From assembly GCA_937889645.1 (NCBI GenBank), contig CALBZE010000157.1:1-15971 (forward strand): 15,971 nt of DNA, read 5' to 3'. Below are positions 7,663 to 15,370 of this stretch, one piece after another (positions within the stretch are counted from its first letter, which is position 1; every line of letters starts with the position of its first letter). The notes beneath the pieces were generated by a model, which was given only the letters and a program-made list of their open reading frames with translations, did not search any database and was not told the DNA's origin. Origin of the DNA: an uncultured bacterium. Its GTDB lineage: Bacteria > Gemmatimonadota > Gemmatimonadetes > Longimicrobiales > RSA9. The translations under genes and the position numbers were made by a program.

Positions 7663-8822
7663 CGGCGGTCCTCCGTACGCCCTGCCGCGGGCGCATCGTC
7701 GACGACGACCACCCGTCCTCTGCGCCCCGTCGATGGGCTCCGGTATTCGTAGACGCCCGGTATGGGGAACGAACGGCCCCGGAGCGCCTCGAAGAAGTCG
7801 GTACCATCGCTCGACGGATCCACGGCAAAGGGCTCAATGTCGCCCGACCCACACGCGCCGAGCAGCAGGCAAACCATGGTAGGCAGTTCTGCTACGTCGT
7901 CGGGCCGCTCGAACTCGATGTCCAGGGGAGTCTTGGTCCGATTGTGCCAGAGCACGTAACCACCTTTGTAAATGGTGACCTCCTCCGGACCCAGCGTGAG
8001 ATCGCCGCCGGCGCGCTCCTCCATGATCACCACATGCAGCAGCGGCGCAGGGGGCACGGCGTATGTGGCCGTATCGGCCTTTACGACACCGTACGCCACA
8101 GTGCGCGCCTCGATCCTCGCCTCGCCCGGTTGGGTCGGGATCCCGATACCCTCCTCCTGGATGACGATGACCTCAGGGTCCAACGAGCGATACTCGACGG
8201 CCAGGCCGAAGATCGGACTGCCGGACGTATCAAAGACTCGTAGGGGTTGCGACCGCAGCATATCGATCCCGGCGAACAGAAACGGGAGGACGTAAACGCG
8301 GGCCGCATCGGGGATCATGAATCGGATCGCCTCCTCGGGGGCTTCCGGGGCGATGGAGAACACTCCGATCTCGGGCGGGTGAGTGGTGATGACATTGACT
8401 CGCGCAGTGTCCGCGCGCCGGATGTTGTCCTCGGTGACGACCTCGGCGATGACCAGCACCTCGCTCGCCGCCCCCCGGGCTTGGAGCAGCCCGTCCGCTC
8501 CAACCCAAACACGCGTCGTGTCGATCGAGCGGAACGTCGGCTGGGGCAGCCCGTCCATGCGTTCGCCTAACGCGTTCCTGGGCGTCGCTACGAGCCTGAA
8601 GGTGTCGTAAGGTGCAACTGTCGAAAGGTTTATCGCCCGATGATCCAGCGTGAGCGCCATGAACAGGCGCTTGGGGTCGGTGGTGGGCTCGTAAACGGCG
8701 GGGGCTTGCACTTCTCCGCAAGCAACGAGCGTCAGGGTTGCGGCGATGAAACCCGCGAACCGGAGGATCACAGGACCGCCTCCCCACCAACCCGGCTGCT
8801 CCGTCACACGAGTAGAGCACAT
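7659..8822 (-). CDS. Lipoprotein with Ig-like region and copper-less cupredoxin-like domain
   Basis: 387-aa lipoprotein from the start chosen here. The signal peptide core RFAGFIAATLTLVAC ends in a good lipobox (LVAC, Cys35). Residues about 50-255 are beta-rich with repeats of the kind seen in bacterial Ig-like (Big) domains, for example phrases such as SIDTTRVWVGADGLLQARG and YRSLDPEVIVIQ followed by G-rich turns. Residues about 262-376 resemble a plastocyanin-like cupredoxin: VTIYKGGYVLWHNRTKTPLD, then PGVYEYRSPSTGRRGRVVVV. In copper-binding members the first segment has a His after the W.N strand and the second has Cys and His (YxCxxHxGM). Here those positions are Asp, Arg/Ser and Ser, so copper binding is unlikely. 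I chose ATG at 8822 because GGAGGGAGGT lies 4 nt upstream; an in-frame TTG at 8843 has no such support and would add 7 residues. The stop overlaps the TldD start. It is probably an accessory surface or periplasmic lipoprotein of the SusCD complex; this is inferred. Confidence 0.8.
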   Translation of the reverse strand: MCSTRVTEQPGWWGGGPVILRFAGFIAATLTLVACGEVQAPAVYEPTTDPKRLFMALTLDHRAINLSTVAPYDTFRLVATPRNALGERMDGLPQPTFRSIDTTRVWVGADGLLQARGAASEVLVIAEVVTEDNIRRADTARVNVITTHPPEIGVFSIAPEAPEEAIRFMIPDAARVYVLPFLFAGIDMLRSQPLRVFDTSGSPIFGLAVEYRSLDPEVIVIQEEGIGIPTQPGEARIEARTVAYGVVKADTATYAVPPAPLLHVVIMEERAGGDLTLGPEEVTIYKGGYVLWHNRTKTPLDIEFERPDDVAELPTMVCLLLGACGSGDIEPFAVDPSSDGTDFFEALRGRSFPIPGVYEYRSPSTGRRGRVVVVDDAPAAGRTEDRR

Positions 8823-8826
8823 GATG

Positions 8827-8836
8827 ACCTCCCTCC
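8827..8836 (-). promoter_or_regulatory. Shine-Dalgarno site deciding the lipoprotein start
   Basis: GGAGGGAGGT on the minus strand, 4 nt before the ATG at 8820-8822. It is a near-ideal anti-16S match and favours that ATG over the in-frame TTG at 8843, which overlaps the SusD stop. Confidence 0.65.
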
Positions 8837-8839
8837 GCT

Positions 8840-10258
8840 TCAAGCCCCACGCGCGATGCAGCCGTTGTAATGCGGGTTGGACACCCGTTCTTCCGCCGGG
8901 ACCGGAAGATCGACCGCGGCACCGTAGCTGAGCCCCGGCGTTCTCGAATGGTGGTAGGGCCCAACGGGATAGAGCTGGTCCTGCGTCCGTCCGTAATGGC
9001 GCAGGAGTCGGCGCAGGTCACCCTGGCGCTGGCCCGTGAGGAACAGCCAGAACGCCCGCTCCCGGAAGAGCAGGTCGACACGCGCGGCATCGGTGCCAGG
9101 ATCGTCGAGATCCGGCAGAGGGCCGGATACCGCCGGCTCGATCGCTGGCCACGCCGTCCGGCGCAGATGGTTCAGCTTCGCCAGCCAGCCCGACACGTCA
9201 CCCGCCCGCAGTGCCGCTTCCGCCTCGATGAGCCGCGCCTCGATCCCGCTCGCCAGCGGGATCCGCGCCGATCCATCGCCGCCGTACTTCATCGGATGAT
9301 GAACGGTGCGACCGCGTACATTCGTCCCTTGCGTCGTCACCCGGGTCCGCGGATCCCCGCTCGTGATGAAGTCGATGCCGTTGATCCCTTCGCGGTCAGC
9401 GACCGAGTATGGCCAGGTCTCGCTGCCGTGCCCTTCCAGAGCGGCAAAGCTTTGGGCCCCGTTCTGTGCCCCGTAAACGACTTCGTAGCGATAATCGTCC
9501 GGCACGCCCGCAACCACGTGGGCCGCGGCATCAAAACGCCCGAGTGCCAGCAATGCACGTCCCTGCCCCACTCGAATCAGGTGCTCGATCCGCGCGCTGT
9601 CACCAACGAGGGTTGTGGCGGTGTCCAGCAGCGCCAGGGCATGTTCGTAGACTTCCTCGGTCGTCGAGCCCGGCCGATACGTGAATCCCTCCTTCGGATC
9701 CAGCGAACTCAACGGGATTCCCGAGCAAAAGAGATCCGCGAGCAGGATTTCCGTGTACGCCCGCACCGCGTACGCGTGGGCCGCGAGGGGTTCGCCGCCT
9801 GGAAAGTGCCGCCCCAGCAGGCCGGCGGCCTGCTCCGCCTGGTTCCGCGCACGCTGTAAGGCAGAGTAGGTATAAGATCCTATGCTGCCCGCTTCACCGG
9901 TGCCGCCCTCAGACGCTCGCCGCATATCGGCCATCCCAGGGGTGCCGAGCCCTGCTTCGACGTAGCTGCCCCATTCCAGCTCATCCGTCAGTAGCCCACT
10001 CACAGCCACGTATCCACCCGGCTCCTGGGCGAACGCACGCCGGAACTGAACAAGCGCCGCGTGGTAGGCCGCCCTGGCGCCCTCCGGGGTCTCAATCGCA
10101 TCCGGGGCCATCACATCCGGCGGGAGATCGTCGTTCCCCAGGAGCTCATCCAGAGAGCAGCCGGCAAGCGCCAGGCAGATTGCAGCGCCGACGGCGAGCG
10201 CTTCCGCTCCCCTGGCACGCCCGCTCCCGGCGCATCCCCTCCTGTTCGTGTACATCAT
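8840..10258 (-). CDS. SusD/RagB-family outer-membrane substrate-binding lipoprotein
   Basis: 472-aa lipoprotein with signal peptide and lipobox LAGC (Cys34). SusD-type proteins cap the SusC barrel on the cell surface and bind the nutrient. The sequence has the expected helical TPR-like build: AYHAALVQFRRAF (about 62-74), the segment ALQRARNQAEQAAGLL, then AHAYAVRAYTEILLADLFCSG, VYEHALALLDTA, and RALLALGRFDAAA. The C-terminus, ERAFWLFLTGQRQGDLRRLL followed by YGR, LYPVG and a final NPHYNGC, is the typical end of this family in Gemmatimonadota-like genomes. It lies 24 bp after the SusC stop, the usual SusC-SusD order. The start ATG at 10258 is followed directly by a second ATG; neither has a strong Shine-Dalgarno match, fitting coupling to the upstream gene. 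Length is on the short side compared with Bacteroidota SusD proteins. The ligand cannot be read from the sequence; peptide is suggested only by the downstream peptidase genes. Confidence 0.93.
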   Translation of the reverse strand: MMYTNRRGCAGSGRARGAEALAVGAAICLALAGCSLDELLGNDDLPPDVMAPDAIETPEGARAAYHAALVQFRRAFAQEPGGYVAVSGLLTDELEWGSYVEAGLGTPGMADMRRASEGGTGEAGSIGSYTYSALQRARNQAEQAAGLLGRHFPGGEPLAAHAYAVRAYTEILLADLFCSGIPLSSLDPKEGFTYRPGSTTEEVYEHALALLDTATTLVGDSARIEHLIRVGQGRALLALGRFDAAAHVVAGVPDDYRYEVVYGAQNGAQSFAALEGHGSETWPYSVADREGINGIDFITSGDPRTRVTTQGTNVRGRTVHHPMKYGGDGSARIPLASGIEARLIEAEAALRAGDVSGWLAKLNHLRRTAWPAIEPAVSGPLPDLDDPGTDAARVDLLFRERAFWLFLTGQRQGDLRRLLRHYGRTQDQLYPVGPYHHSRTPGLSYGAAVDLPVPAEERVSNPHYNGCIARGA

Positions 10259-10282
10259 CGTTCTGACCCGCGTGTCCTGGCC

Positions 10283-13200
10283 TCAGTAAGTCGCGCTAAG
10301 ACGGAGCTGCCACACTCGCGGCGCCGGCAGCACTCCAGTATCGATCACGTTGTTGCCGGTCGACCGGGCGTTGACGTTGGGGTCCAGTCCCGAGTAATTC
10401 GTCCACAACGCCAGGTTCGTCCCCTGGAGCGCGAGGCTCATAGCCTGCGCTCCCATGCGCCGCGCCAATCGCGTGGGGAGATTCAGCCGCACCGACAAGC
10501 TATTCAGCCGCAGCGAGTTGACGGTCTGGATCCATGTGTATTCGCTCGTATCGAAGACACCGACCTGTTCGGCGAGGCTCGCCCGAGGATCGTTCCAGCC
10601 CCTGGAGAACGGAGCGAGCTGCTGAGCAACCTCGTTACGCTGCGTGAGACCGTCCTCGTACATCAATCCGACGGTCACCGAGAGGACGCCCCGCAACAGC
10701 GACACTGTGCTCTGGATACTCGCGGTGTACTCGGGCAGCGTTCCACCTACGTAGACCAGCGTGTCGCCGAACACGATCTCGCCTTCATCGAGCACGCCGT
10801 TCCCGTTGACATCCGCGTAACCGAGAACCGGCGCGCTCCATCGACCGAAGAGCGGATAGCCTGGCGCAACCCGGATCCCACTCCTTCCGTTCATCTCCGT
10901 GTAGAACGGCTCGACCCCGGGCCCAAGCGCGACGACCTCATTCCGGTTGTGGCTGAATTGGACCAGCGCTCGCCAGGTGACGAAATCGCTCCGCACCGGC
11001 TCGACGGTCAGAGCCACCTCGATACCTTCGTTCCGGATCACGCCGACGTTCTCCAGGATCGTGACGCCCGCTCCGTAGACCGACGGAGCGAGCGGAACGT
11101 CCAGCAGCGCATCCTTCGTCGTGTTGCGGTAGCCGGTGAAGCTCACTGAGATCCGGTCATCCAGCATGTCCGCATCGAAGCCGCCTTCGAACTCGGTTGA
11201 CCGCTCCGGCTTGAGTTCGCCGTTACCGACCGTCTCGAGGCCCACCGCGCTGACGATCTCTCCGTCGTACCACTCTGAAACGGGGGCGCCGTACAGCCGC
11301 AGGCGGTCCGTCGGACCCGGCTGGCGTCCGGCCTGGCCGTAGGCGGCGCGCAACCGCAGCGTGTTGAATACGGAGCGGAGCGACTCTGGGAAGTACGAAT
11401 CGTCCGAGATCAGATACGAGAGGCTCAGTTTCGGGAAACTCGGCATCTTCAAGCGCGTCCCGAAGGTGCTGGCGCCATCGAACCGCAGTCCCGTCGAAAG
11501 CCAGAATCGACGATGACTGACGTGCGGCTCGACGTACCAGCCGAACGTCGCTTGATCCTGGCGGCGCTCACGCACGGCGGTGATCCTGGCCGCTCCGTTC
11601 AGCGATTCCGTACCAGGAGCCAGCCCCTCTGCGTGGGTGATGACATCGCTGATCGACCGATCGGTGTAGTTAACCCCCGCGGCAACACCGAGCTGCAAAC
11701 CGAGTCCGAGCGGCACCTGGGTACGTGCGCGCACGTTCAGCGTGCTGACCAGCGAGGTACCCTGGCCGCGCTGAAGCGCCCCGTGGCTCGATGCCCCCGA
11801 ACCCAAGGCGTTCGCGGGGCGGAAGATCTCATCTTCACGCTGGACCACGTCCAGCCCCGCATCCGCCGTGAGCGTCCACCAATCAGTGGGTCGCCAGTTC
11901 AGATTGATCCCGTTGGTCAGCCGCGTCGCCGTCGCAGTCTCGCGCACGTAGTAGTCGGCCAGAATGTCGTCCGTAACGCTGATCACGCCGCTCCCGCGCG
12001 CCTGGTAGTAAGTTCCGGTCTCCTTGTCGAGGTAGGTGCTCATGAGCACGCCGAGTTGCCGTTCCAGCGACGAGCGCTGCTGTGCGGTGCGCGAGAGCAT
12101 CGACGTGAGCGCCACGTCGCCGGAAGAGCCCACGCGCGCCTGGATCCGGCTCGACACACCCCACTGCGTGAGGTTCTGCGGCCGTCGAAGCCACTCCGGC
12201 GGCTCCGCGCCCTGAACGCGGCGGTACCGTTCGGCCTCGTACGCCGGAAGCGCAACGATGCCCACTTCGTCGCGATAGCTTCCGGTCACGCCGTAGGTGA
12301 GCGCCGCGTTGCCGCCGCTCACGCCGACGCTCACCCCCGTACTCGAGCCCCGATCCAGGATCGTGAGCTCCGGATCGTTCAACAGCTGGAACCGCACCGT
12401 GCGATCCGGCTCGCATACCGGCTCGGCGTTGCTACCGCCACCGATCCGATTGTTCACCGGGCAGAAGACTCGCCGATTGTCGGAGAGGGGCCGGCCCCAG
12501 CGCATGTAGAGCTCCGGATATTCACCCGGGATCTCCGCCGTGCCGCGCTCCACGTTCACTGTCCAGCGCGCCGGCCCTTGTCGCCCTTTCTTCGTCGTGA
12601 TCACGATCACGCCGTTCGCCGCATCCTGCCCATAAAGCGTCGCCGCCGACGGACCCTTGACCACGTGAATCGTCTCGATGCTGTGCGGATCGATGTAGTC
12701 GAGCGGAGACGGCGCTGCTGCGAGTCGATCCGCCAGGTTCCCGCCTCGCTCGTCGGATTGCTCGGAGTAGACGCGCACGCCGTCCACGATCACAATGGGA
12801 TCGTTGCTCAGATTCGGGCTGCTCGCGCCCCGTAGCCGGATCCTCGCCGGATCACCCGGCGCGCCCGACGTCCGCTGCACCACCAGCCCCGGAACGCGCC
12901 CCTCCAGCAGATCCGTCACCGACGCCACCGGCTCCGTCGCAACGATCGAATCCGCACGGATGATCGTGATGTCGTTCCCGACCTCGACCCACCTGCGCTG
13001 GCCCGTCGCCGTCACCACCAGGTCCGCCAACTTCGTCGGCTGCACCTCGAGCTCCAACGTGACCTCGACCACCGCGCCATCGGCCACGGTGACCTCTCGC
13101 GTAGCCGAGGCATACCCGAGCGCCGACGCCTCCACCGTGTGTCGCCCCGGCTCCACGTTTCCAATGCGGAACCGCCCCTCGTCGTTCGTGAAGGTCCGAA

Positions 13201-13726
13201 CCGATCCGTCCAGAAGAACCTGCGCACCCACGACCGGCACAGCGCTGCGAGCTTGCACAACGCGCCCGACGATCGTCCCCGGCGTCGGAACACTCGTGAC
13301 TGTCGACTCCCTCGGCACCAACGCAGCTTGATTCCCCGACACCACCACGTTCACATCCGTCTCGCGCAGCACCCGCACGAGCGCCTCCGCCACCGTCACA
13401 TGCGCCACGTCGATCGACACCGGCCGACCGACCGGCACCACCCGCGCACTGTACACGAAGCGCAGCCCCGTTCGCGCCGACAGCGTGTCGAGCACCGCCC
13501 CCAGCGTCGTCTCCCCAAGCCGCAACGTCACCCGCTCCTGCAACTGCGGCACATGAGCTGGCTCCACACGAACTGGCTCACGGCCCTGCGCCGAACTCAG
13601 CAGAAAGTACGGCCCGCTCGCGCCACTCCGGCCGTCCCCGACCTGCGCGCCGAGATCCCGCACGCCTCCCCACACCAGCACGCACAGCACCGCCACGGAC
13701 CAACTCGCGAATCGCATGGGCTGCAT
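10283..13726 (-). CDS. SusC/RagA-family TonB-dependent outer-membrane receptor with STN domain
   Basis: 1147-aa outer-membrane transporter driven by TonB. Domains in order: signal peptide (about 1-27, FASWSVAVLCVLVWGG, cleaved near LGAQ); STN domain (about 66-137, LGAVLDTLSARTGLRFVYS), a periplasmic module linked to sigma/anti-sigma signalling in some receptors; carboxypeptidase-regulatory-like beta-sandwich (about 151-228, GTIVGRVV to VTLELEV, with the NDEGRFRIGNVEPG turn); a TonB-box-like DLVVTATG (235-242); plug domain (about 250-380, with SNDPIVIVDGVRV and GPSAATLYGQDAANGVIVIT, both SusC hallmarks); then a barrel of about 760 residues ending in LRLSATY, whose terminal aromatic residue fits a BAM insertion signal. 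It is first in the seven-gene operon. ATG at 13726 has GGGAAGAGG just upstream; a second in-frame ATG at codon 4 is also possible. No FecR or ECF sigma gene is adjacent. The substrate is unknown; the RagAB relatives of this family import oligopeptides. Confidence 0.95.
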   Translation of the reverse strand: MQPMRFASWSVAVLCVLVWGGVRDLGAQVGDGRSGASGPYFLLSSAQGREPVRVEPAHVPQLQERVTLRLGETTLGAVLDTLSARTGLRFVYSARVVPVGRPVSIDVAHVTVAEALVRVLRETDVNVVVSGNQAALVPRESTVTSVPTPGTIVGRVVQARSAVPVVGAQVLLDGSVRTFTNDEGRFRIGNVEPGRHTVEASALGYASATREVTVADGAVVEVTLELEVQPTKLADLVVTATGQRRWVEVGNDITIIRADSIVATEPVASVTDLLEGRVPGLVVQRTSGAPGDPARIRLRGASSPNLSNDPIVIVDGVRVYSEQSDERGGNLADRLAAAPSPLDYIDPHSIETIHVVKGPSAATLYGQDAANGVIVITTKKGRQGPARWTVNVERGTAEIPGEYPELYMRWGRPLSDNRRVFCPVNNRIGGGSNAEPVCEPDRTVRFQLLNDPELTILDRGSSTGVSVGVSGGNAALTYGVTGSYRDEVGIVALPAYEAERYRRVQGAEPPEWLRRPQNLTQWGVSSRIQARVGSSGDVALTSMLSRTAQQRSSLERQLGVLMSTYLDKETGTYYQARGSGVISVTDDILADYYVRETATATRLTNGINLNWRPTDWWTLTADAGLDVVQREDEIFRPANALGSGASSHGALQRGQGTSLVSTLNVRARTQVPLGLGLQLGVAAGVNYTDRSISDVITHAEGLAPGTESLNGAARITAVRERRQDQATFGWYVEPHVSHRRFWLSTGLRFDGASTFGTRLKMPSFPKLSLSYLISDDSYFPESLRSVFNTLRLRAAYGQAGRQPGPTDRLRLYGAPVSEWYDGEIVSAVGLETVGNGELKPERSTEFEGGFDADMLDDRISVSFTGYRNTTKDALLDVPLAPSVYGAGVTILENVGVIRNEGIEVALTVEPVRSDFVTWRALVQFSHNRNEVVALGPGVEPFYTEMNGRSGIRVAPGYPLFGRWSAPVLGYADVNGNGVLDEGEIVFGDTLVYVGGTLPEYTASIQSTVSLLRGVLSVTVGLMYEDGLTQRNEVAQQLAPFSRGWNDPRASLAEQVGVFDTSEYTWIQTVNSLRLNSLSVRLNLPTRLARRMGAQAMSLALQGTNLALWTNYSGLDPNVNARSTGNNVIDTGVLPAPRVWQLRLSATY

Positions 13727-14011
13727 CGCCTCTTCCCGGGGTGGATTGGTGCTAGAACGTCACTGCCTCGCCCATCACGAGCGCTTCCCTGCGTGTCGTC
13801 AGGATAACCCCTGGCAGTGGCAGGACCCTTACAAACCAGTGATGCGGCAGGCGGGGGCGCACACGCTCACCACGTGCACCGACCAACCGCCAGCGCAAGA
13901 GAACGCAGATCGAAGGGAGGAATCAGCAGTGGTAGGCAGGCCCGGGCACGCCCACCTCGGGCAGCGCCCGGGAGATCTTGAGGGCGCCCTCCTCCAGGGA
14001 CGAGGACCGAA
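13727..14011 (-). promoter_or_regulatory. Intergenic region expected to hold the promoter of the SusC-M16 operon
   Basis: This is the only sizeable gap upstream of the seven-gene operon, so its promoter should be here. The least GC-rich patch, 13801-13840, reads on the minus strand TTTGTAA (13835-13829) and TTATCC (13807-13802), but the roughly 22-nt spacing does not fit a standard sigma-70 promoter, and I see no clear ECF-type or Bacteroidota-type promoter either. A short GGCAG-T-GGCAG direct repeat lies at 13813-13823. The region nearest 14011 holds a hairpin and a coding-like short frame, listed separately. Confidence 0.4.
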
Positions 14012-14045
14012 TTACCGCGCCCCACGTGTGCGCCTCGACGCCCAC
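13923..14045 (-). other. Possible 40-aa short ORF beyond the amidotransferase-like gene
   Basis: A GTG-initiated frame (14043-14045) overlaps the end of the upstream gene in another frame and runs to TGA at 13923-13925. Past the upstream stop, 27 of 28 codons (13926-14009) end in G or C and the peptide ends KISRALPEVGVPGPAYHC, which looks coding-like rather than random. No good ribosome binding site precedes the GTG. It could be a small gene, the tail of a decayed gene, or chance in GC-rich DNA; the same bases also form a strong hairpin. Confidence 0.15.
13941..13972 (-). terminator. Nested GC-rich hairpin, possible terminator of the DUF4159 operon
   Basis: CCCGGGC (13941-13947) pairs with GCCCGGG (13966-13972), and inside it GCCC (13950-13953) pairs with GGGC (13959-13962) around a 5-nt loop. 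It starts about 39 nt after the stop of the amidotransferase-like gene and stands between the two minus-strand operons. There is no following T-run, so termination is plausible but not certain. Confidence 0.45.
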
Positions 14046-15370
14046 TCCGCGAGCAAGGCGAGGCAGAGTGAGGCGAAGAGCCAGCGCGCGAGCACCGCCC
14101 GATCCAGCCCACCGCCAGCCTCGACCTCCTCCGCCACCACGGCCGGACCCAGCCGGTCGATCAGCGTGGCCAGCGGCGCCGCGTTGCTCGGCGGCACCTG
14201 GCCCGCCTCCAGCCGCCCCACGTACGCCACGCTCGCCACCAGCCCCGCAAGCCACGTCCGGTGCTGCTCCGGCGCGTCTTCTCCGCCCGCCATCCGCCAG
14301 CGCCACGTGTTGACGTACCCCGTCTCCACCACGCGCCCAGCCCCCAGCCGGCGCGCCGCAAGCGTGACGTGCTCGCCCCGCCTCTCCAGCACCACCGCCT
14401 CCGGCACGAGCCCGGTGATCGGCGCAATCGAGAGCGCCTGCCTCGGCGCGCTGTCGCTCGGCGGCCGGCCCTCGTCCTCGATCACCGCACCTCGGCCTCG
14501 GCCCGGCGCCAGCGCCGCAAGCCGCGGCGCATCCACCGCCGGCGACCACAGCACCAGCCCGCCGCCCGAGCGCACGTAGCGACCGATCCGCTCCGCATAC
14601 GCCGCCGCCGTCGTGTCCAGCACCAGCACCGCCGAGTAGCGCGACGTGTCGATCACAGCAACGTGACCCTGCCTGACCGTCGTCTGCGGCGAGACCCGAA
14701 GCTCCGCATCCACCGGCCAGCCCCGCTCCTCCAGCGCCGCAACGGCGAACTTCGTCTCCCAGCCCGCAGCTCCCAAAACCAGCAGCCGCTTGAGCTCGAG
14801 CGAGTCGGCAAGCGCAGCACGCGCCACCACGGCGCCTACCGCCGCATCCAGCGTCGCCCTCGGCCGCGGGATGTAGGCCCGCACTCCGCCCAGCGCTTCG
14901 ACCCGCGCGCTGTCCAGAGGCCCGAGCGTATCCCGCAGCACCACCAGCGCACCGGCCGGCGCCGCCACGCTCACCTCCACACCGCCCGCCGGATCCGCCC
15001 GCGGCTCGAGCGCAAGCGCCGTCGGCATGAGCGACGGCCCGCTCCAGCTCACCTGCGTACCCGCGCCCACCAGCGCGGCCAGCCAGTCCCGCTCGACCAG
15101 GCTCGGCGCATGATCGAAGGCCACGTGCACGCGCTCGGGGCCCGCCACCGTCGTCCAGCGCACCAGCGCCTCGGAGAGCGTCTCCGTGCTCGCCCGCTCG
15201 ACCGCTCCCTTCCCGCCCCAGCCCAGCGCCAGCGCCAGCGACCAGACGAGCAGCGCCAGCACCAGCGCCCGCAGCGCCCACTCGCCCGCCACCCTGAGCC
15301 GCGCACCCAGCCGTGCGCCCCCGCCCATACCAGACACGCCGCTCTCCCGCACCTCAGCGCGTGAGCGCAT
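14012..15370 (-). CDS. Membrane-anchored protein with glutamine-amidotransferase-like fold
   Basis: 452-aa protein. One membrane segment lies at about 31-51 (WALRALVLALLVWSLALALGW) and a second at about 424-443 (RAVLARWLFASLCLALL), followed by an Arg-rich tail that should be cytoplasmic; the region between would be periplasmic. Residues about 194-290 (KRLLVLGAAGWETKFAVAAL, then AVLVLDTT and RYVRSGGGLVLW) look like the class-I glutamine-amidotransferase-like fold seen in BatA/VWA-neighbour proteins. The phrase GAGRVVETGYVNTWRWRMAG (343-362) is also typical of these. I see no catalytic Cys-His-Glu set, so a binding or structural role is more likely. The ATG at 15370 lies 17 bp inside the DUF4159 gene and has no clear ribosome site; GTG at 15337 (preceded by GGGAG) or ATG at 15328 are alternatives that keep both membrane segments. 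Such genes usually cluster with MoxR, DUF58 and DUF4159 genes of unknown envelope function. Confidence 0.72.
   Translation of the reverse strand: MRSRAEVRESGVSGMGGGARLGARLRVAGEWALRALVLALLVWSLALALGWGGKGAVERASTETLSEALVRWTTVAGPERVHVAFDHAPSLVERDWLAALVGAGTQVSWSGPSLMPTALALEPRADPAGGVEVSVAAPAGALVVLRDTLGPLDSARVEALGGVRAYIPRPRATLDAAVGAVVARAALADSLELKRLLVLGAAGWETKFAVAALEERGWPVDAELRVSPQTTVRQGHVAVIDTSRYSAVLVLDTTAAAYAERIGRYVRSGGGLVLWSPAVDAPRLAALAPGRGRGAVIEDEGRPPSDSAPRQALSIAPITGLVPEAVVLERRGEHVTLAARRLGAGRVVETGYVNTWRWRMAGGEDAPEQHRTWLAGLVASVAYVGRLEAGQVPPSNAAPLATLIDRLGPAVVAEEVEAGGGLDRAVLARWLFASLCLALLAEWASRRTRGAR

Noticed and set aside
11513..12835. 440-aa plus-strand frame opposite the SusC barrel
   Set aside because: Arg/His-rich composition, no domain, and wholly antisense to a complete receptor gene.
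13801..13840. Sigma-70 promoter from TTTGTAA and TTATCC upstream of SusC
   Set aside because: About 22 nt between the elements and poor hexamer matches; not convincing as a promoter call.
13923..15281. A full 452-aa minus-strand frame nested in the amidotransferase-like gene
   Set aside because: Almost entirely Gly/Ala/Arg with no recognisable motif; it is the usual shifted-frame shadow of a high-GC gene. Only its last 40 codons, beyond the real stop, were kept as a weak candidate.
15222..15282. Repeated AGCGCC/CCAGCG units looking like a short tandem repeat
   Set aside because: They encode the Leu/Ala-rich first membrane segment; irregular and explained by codon bias.
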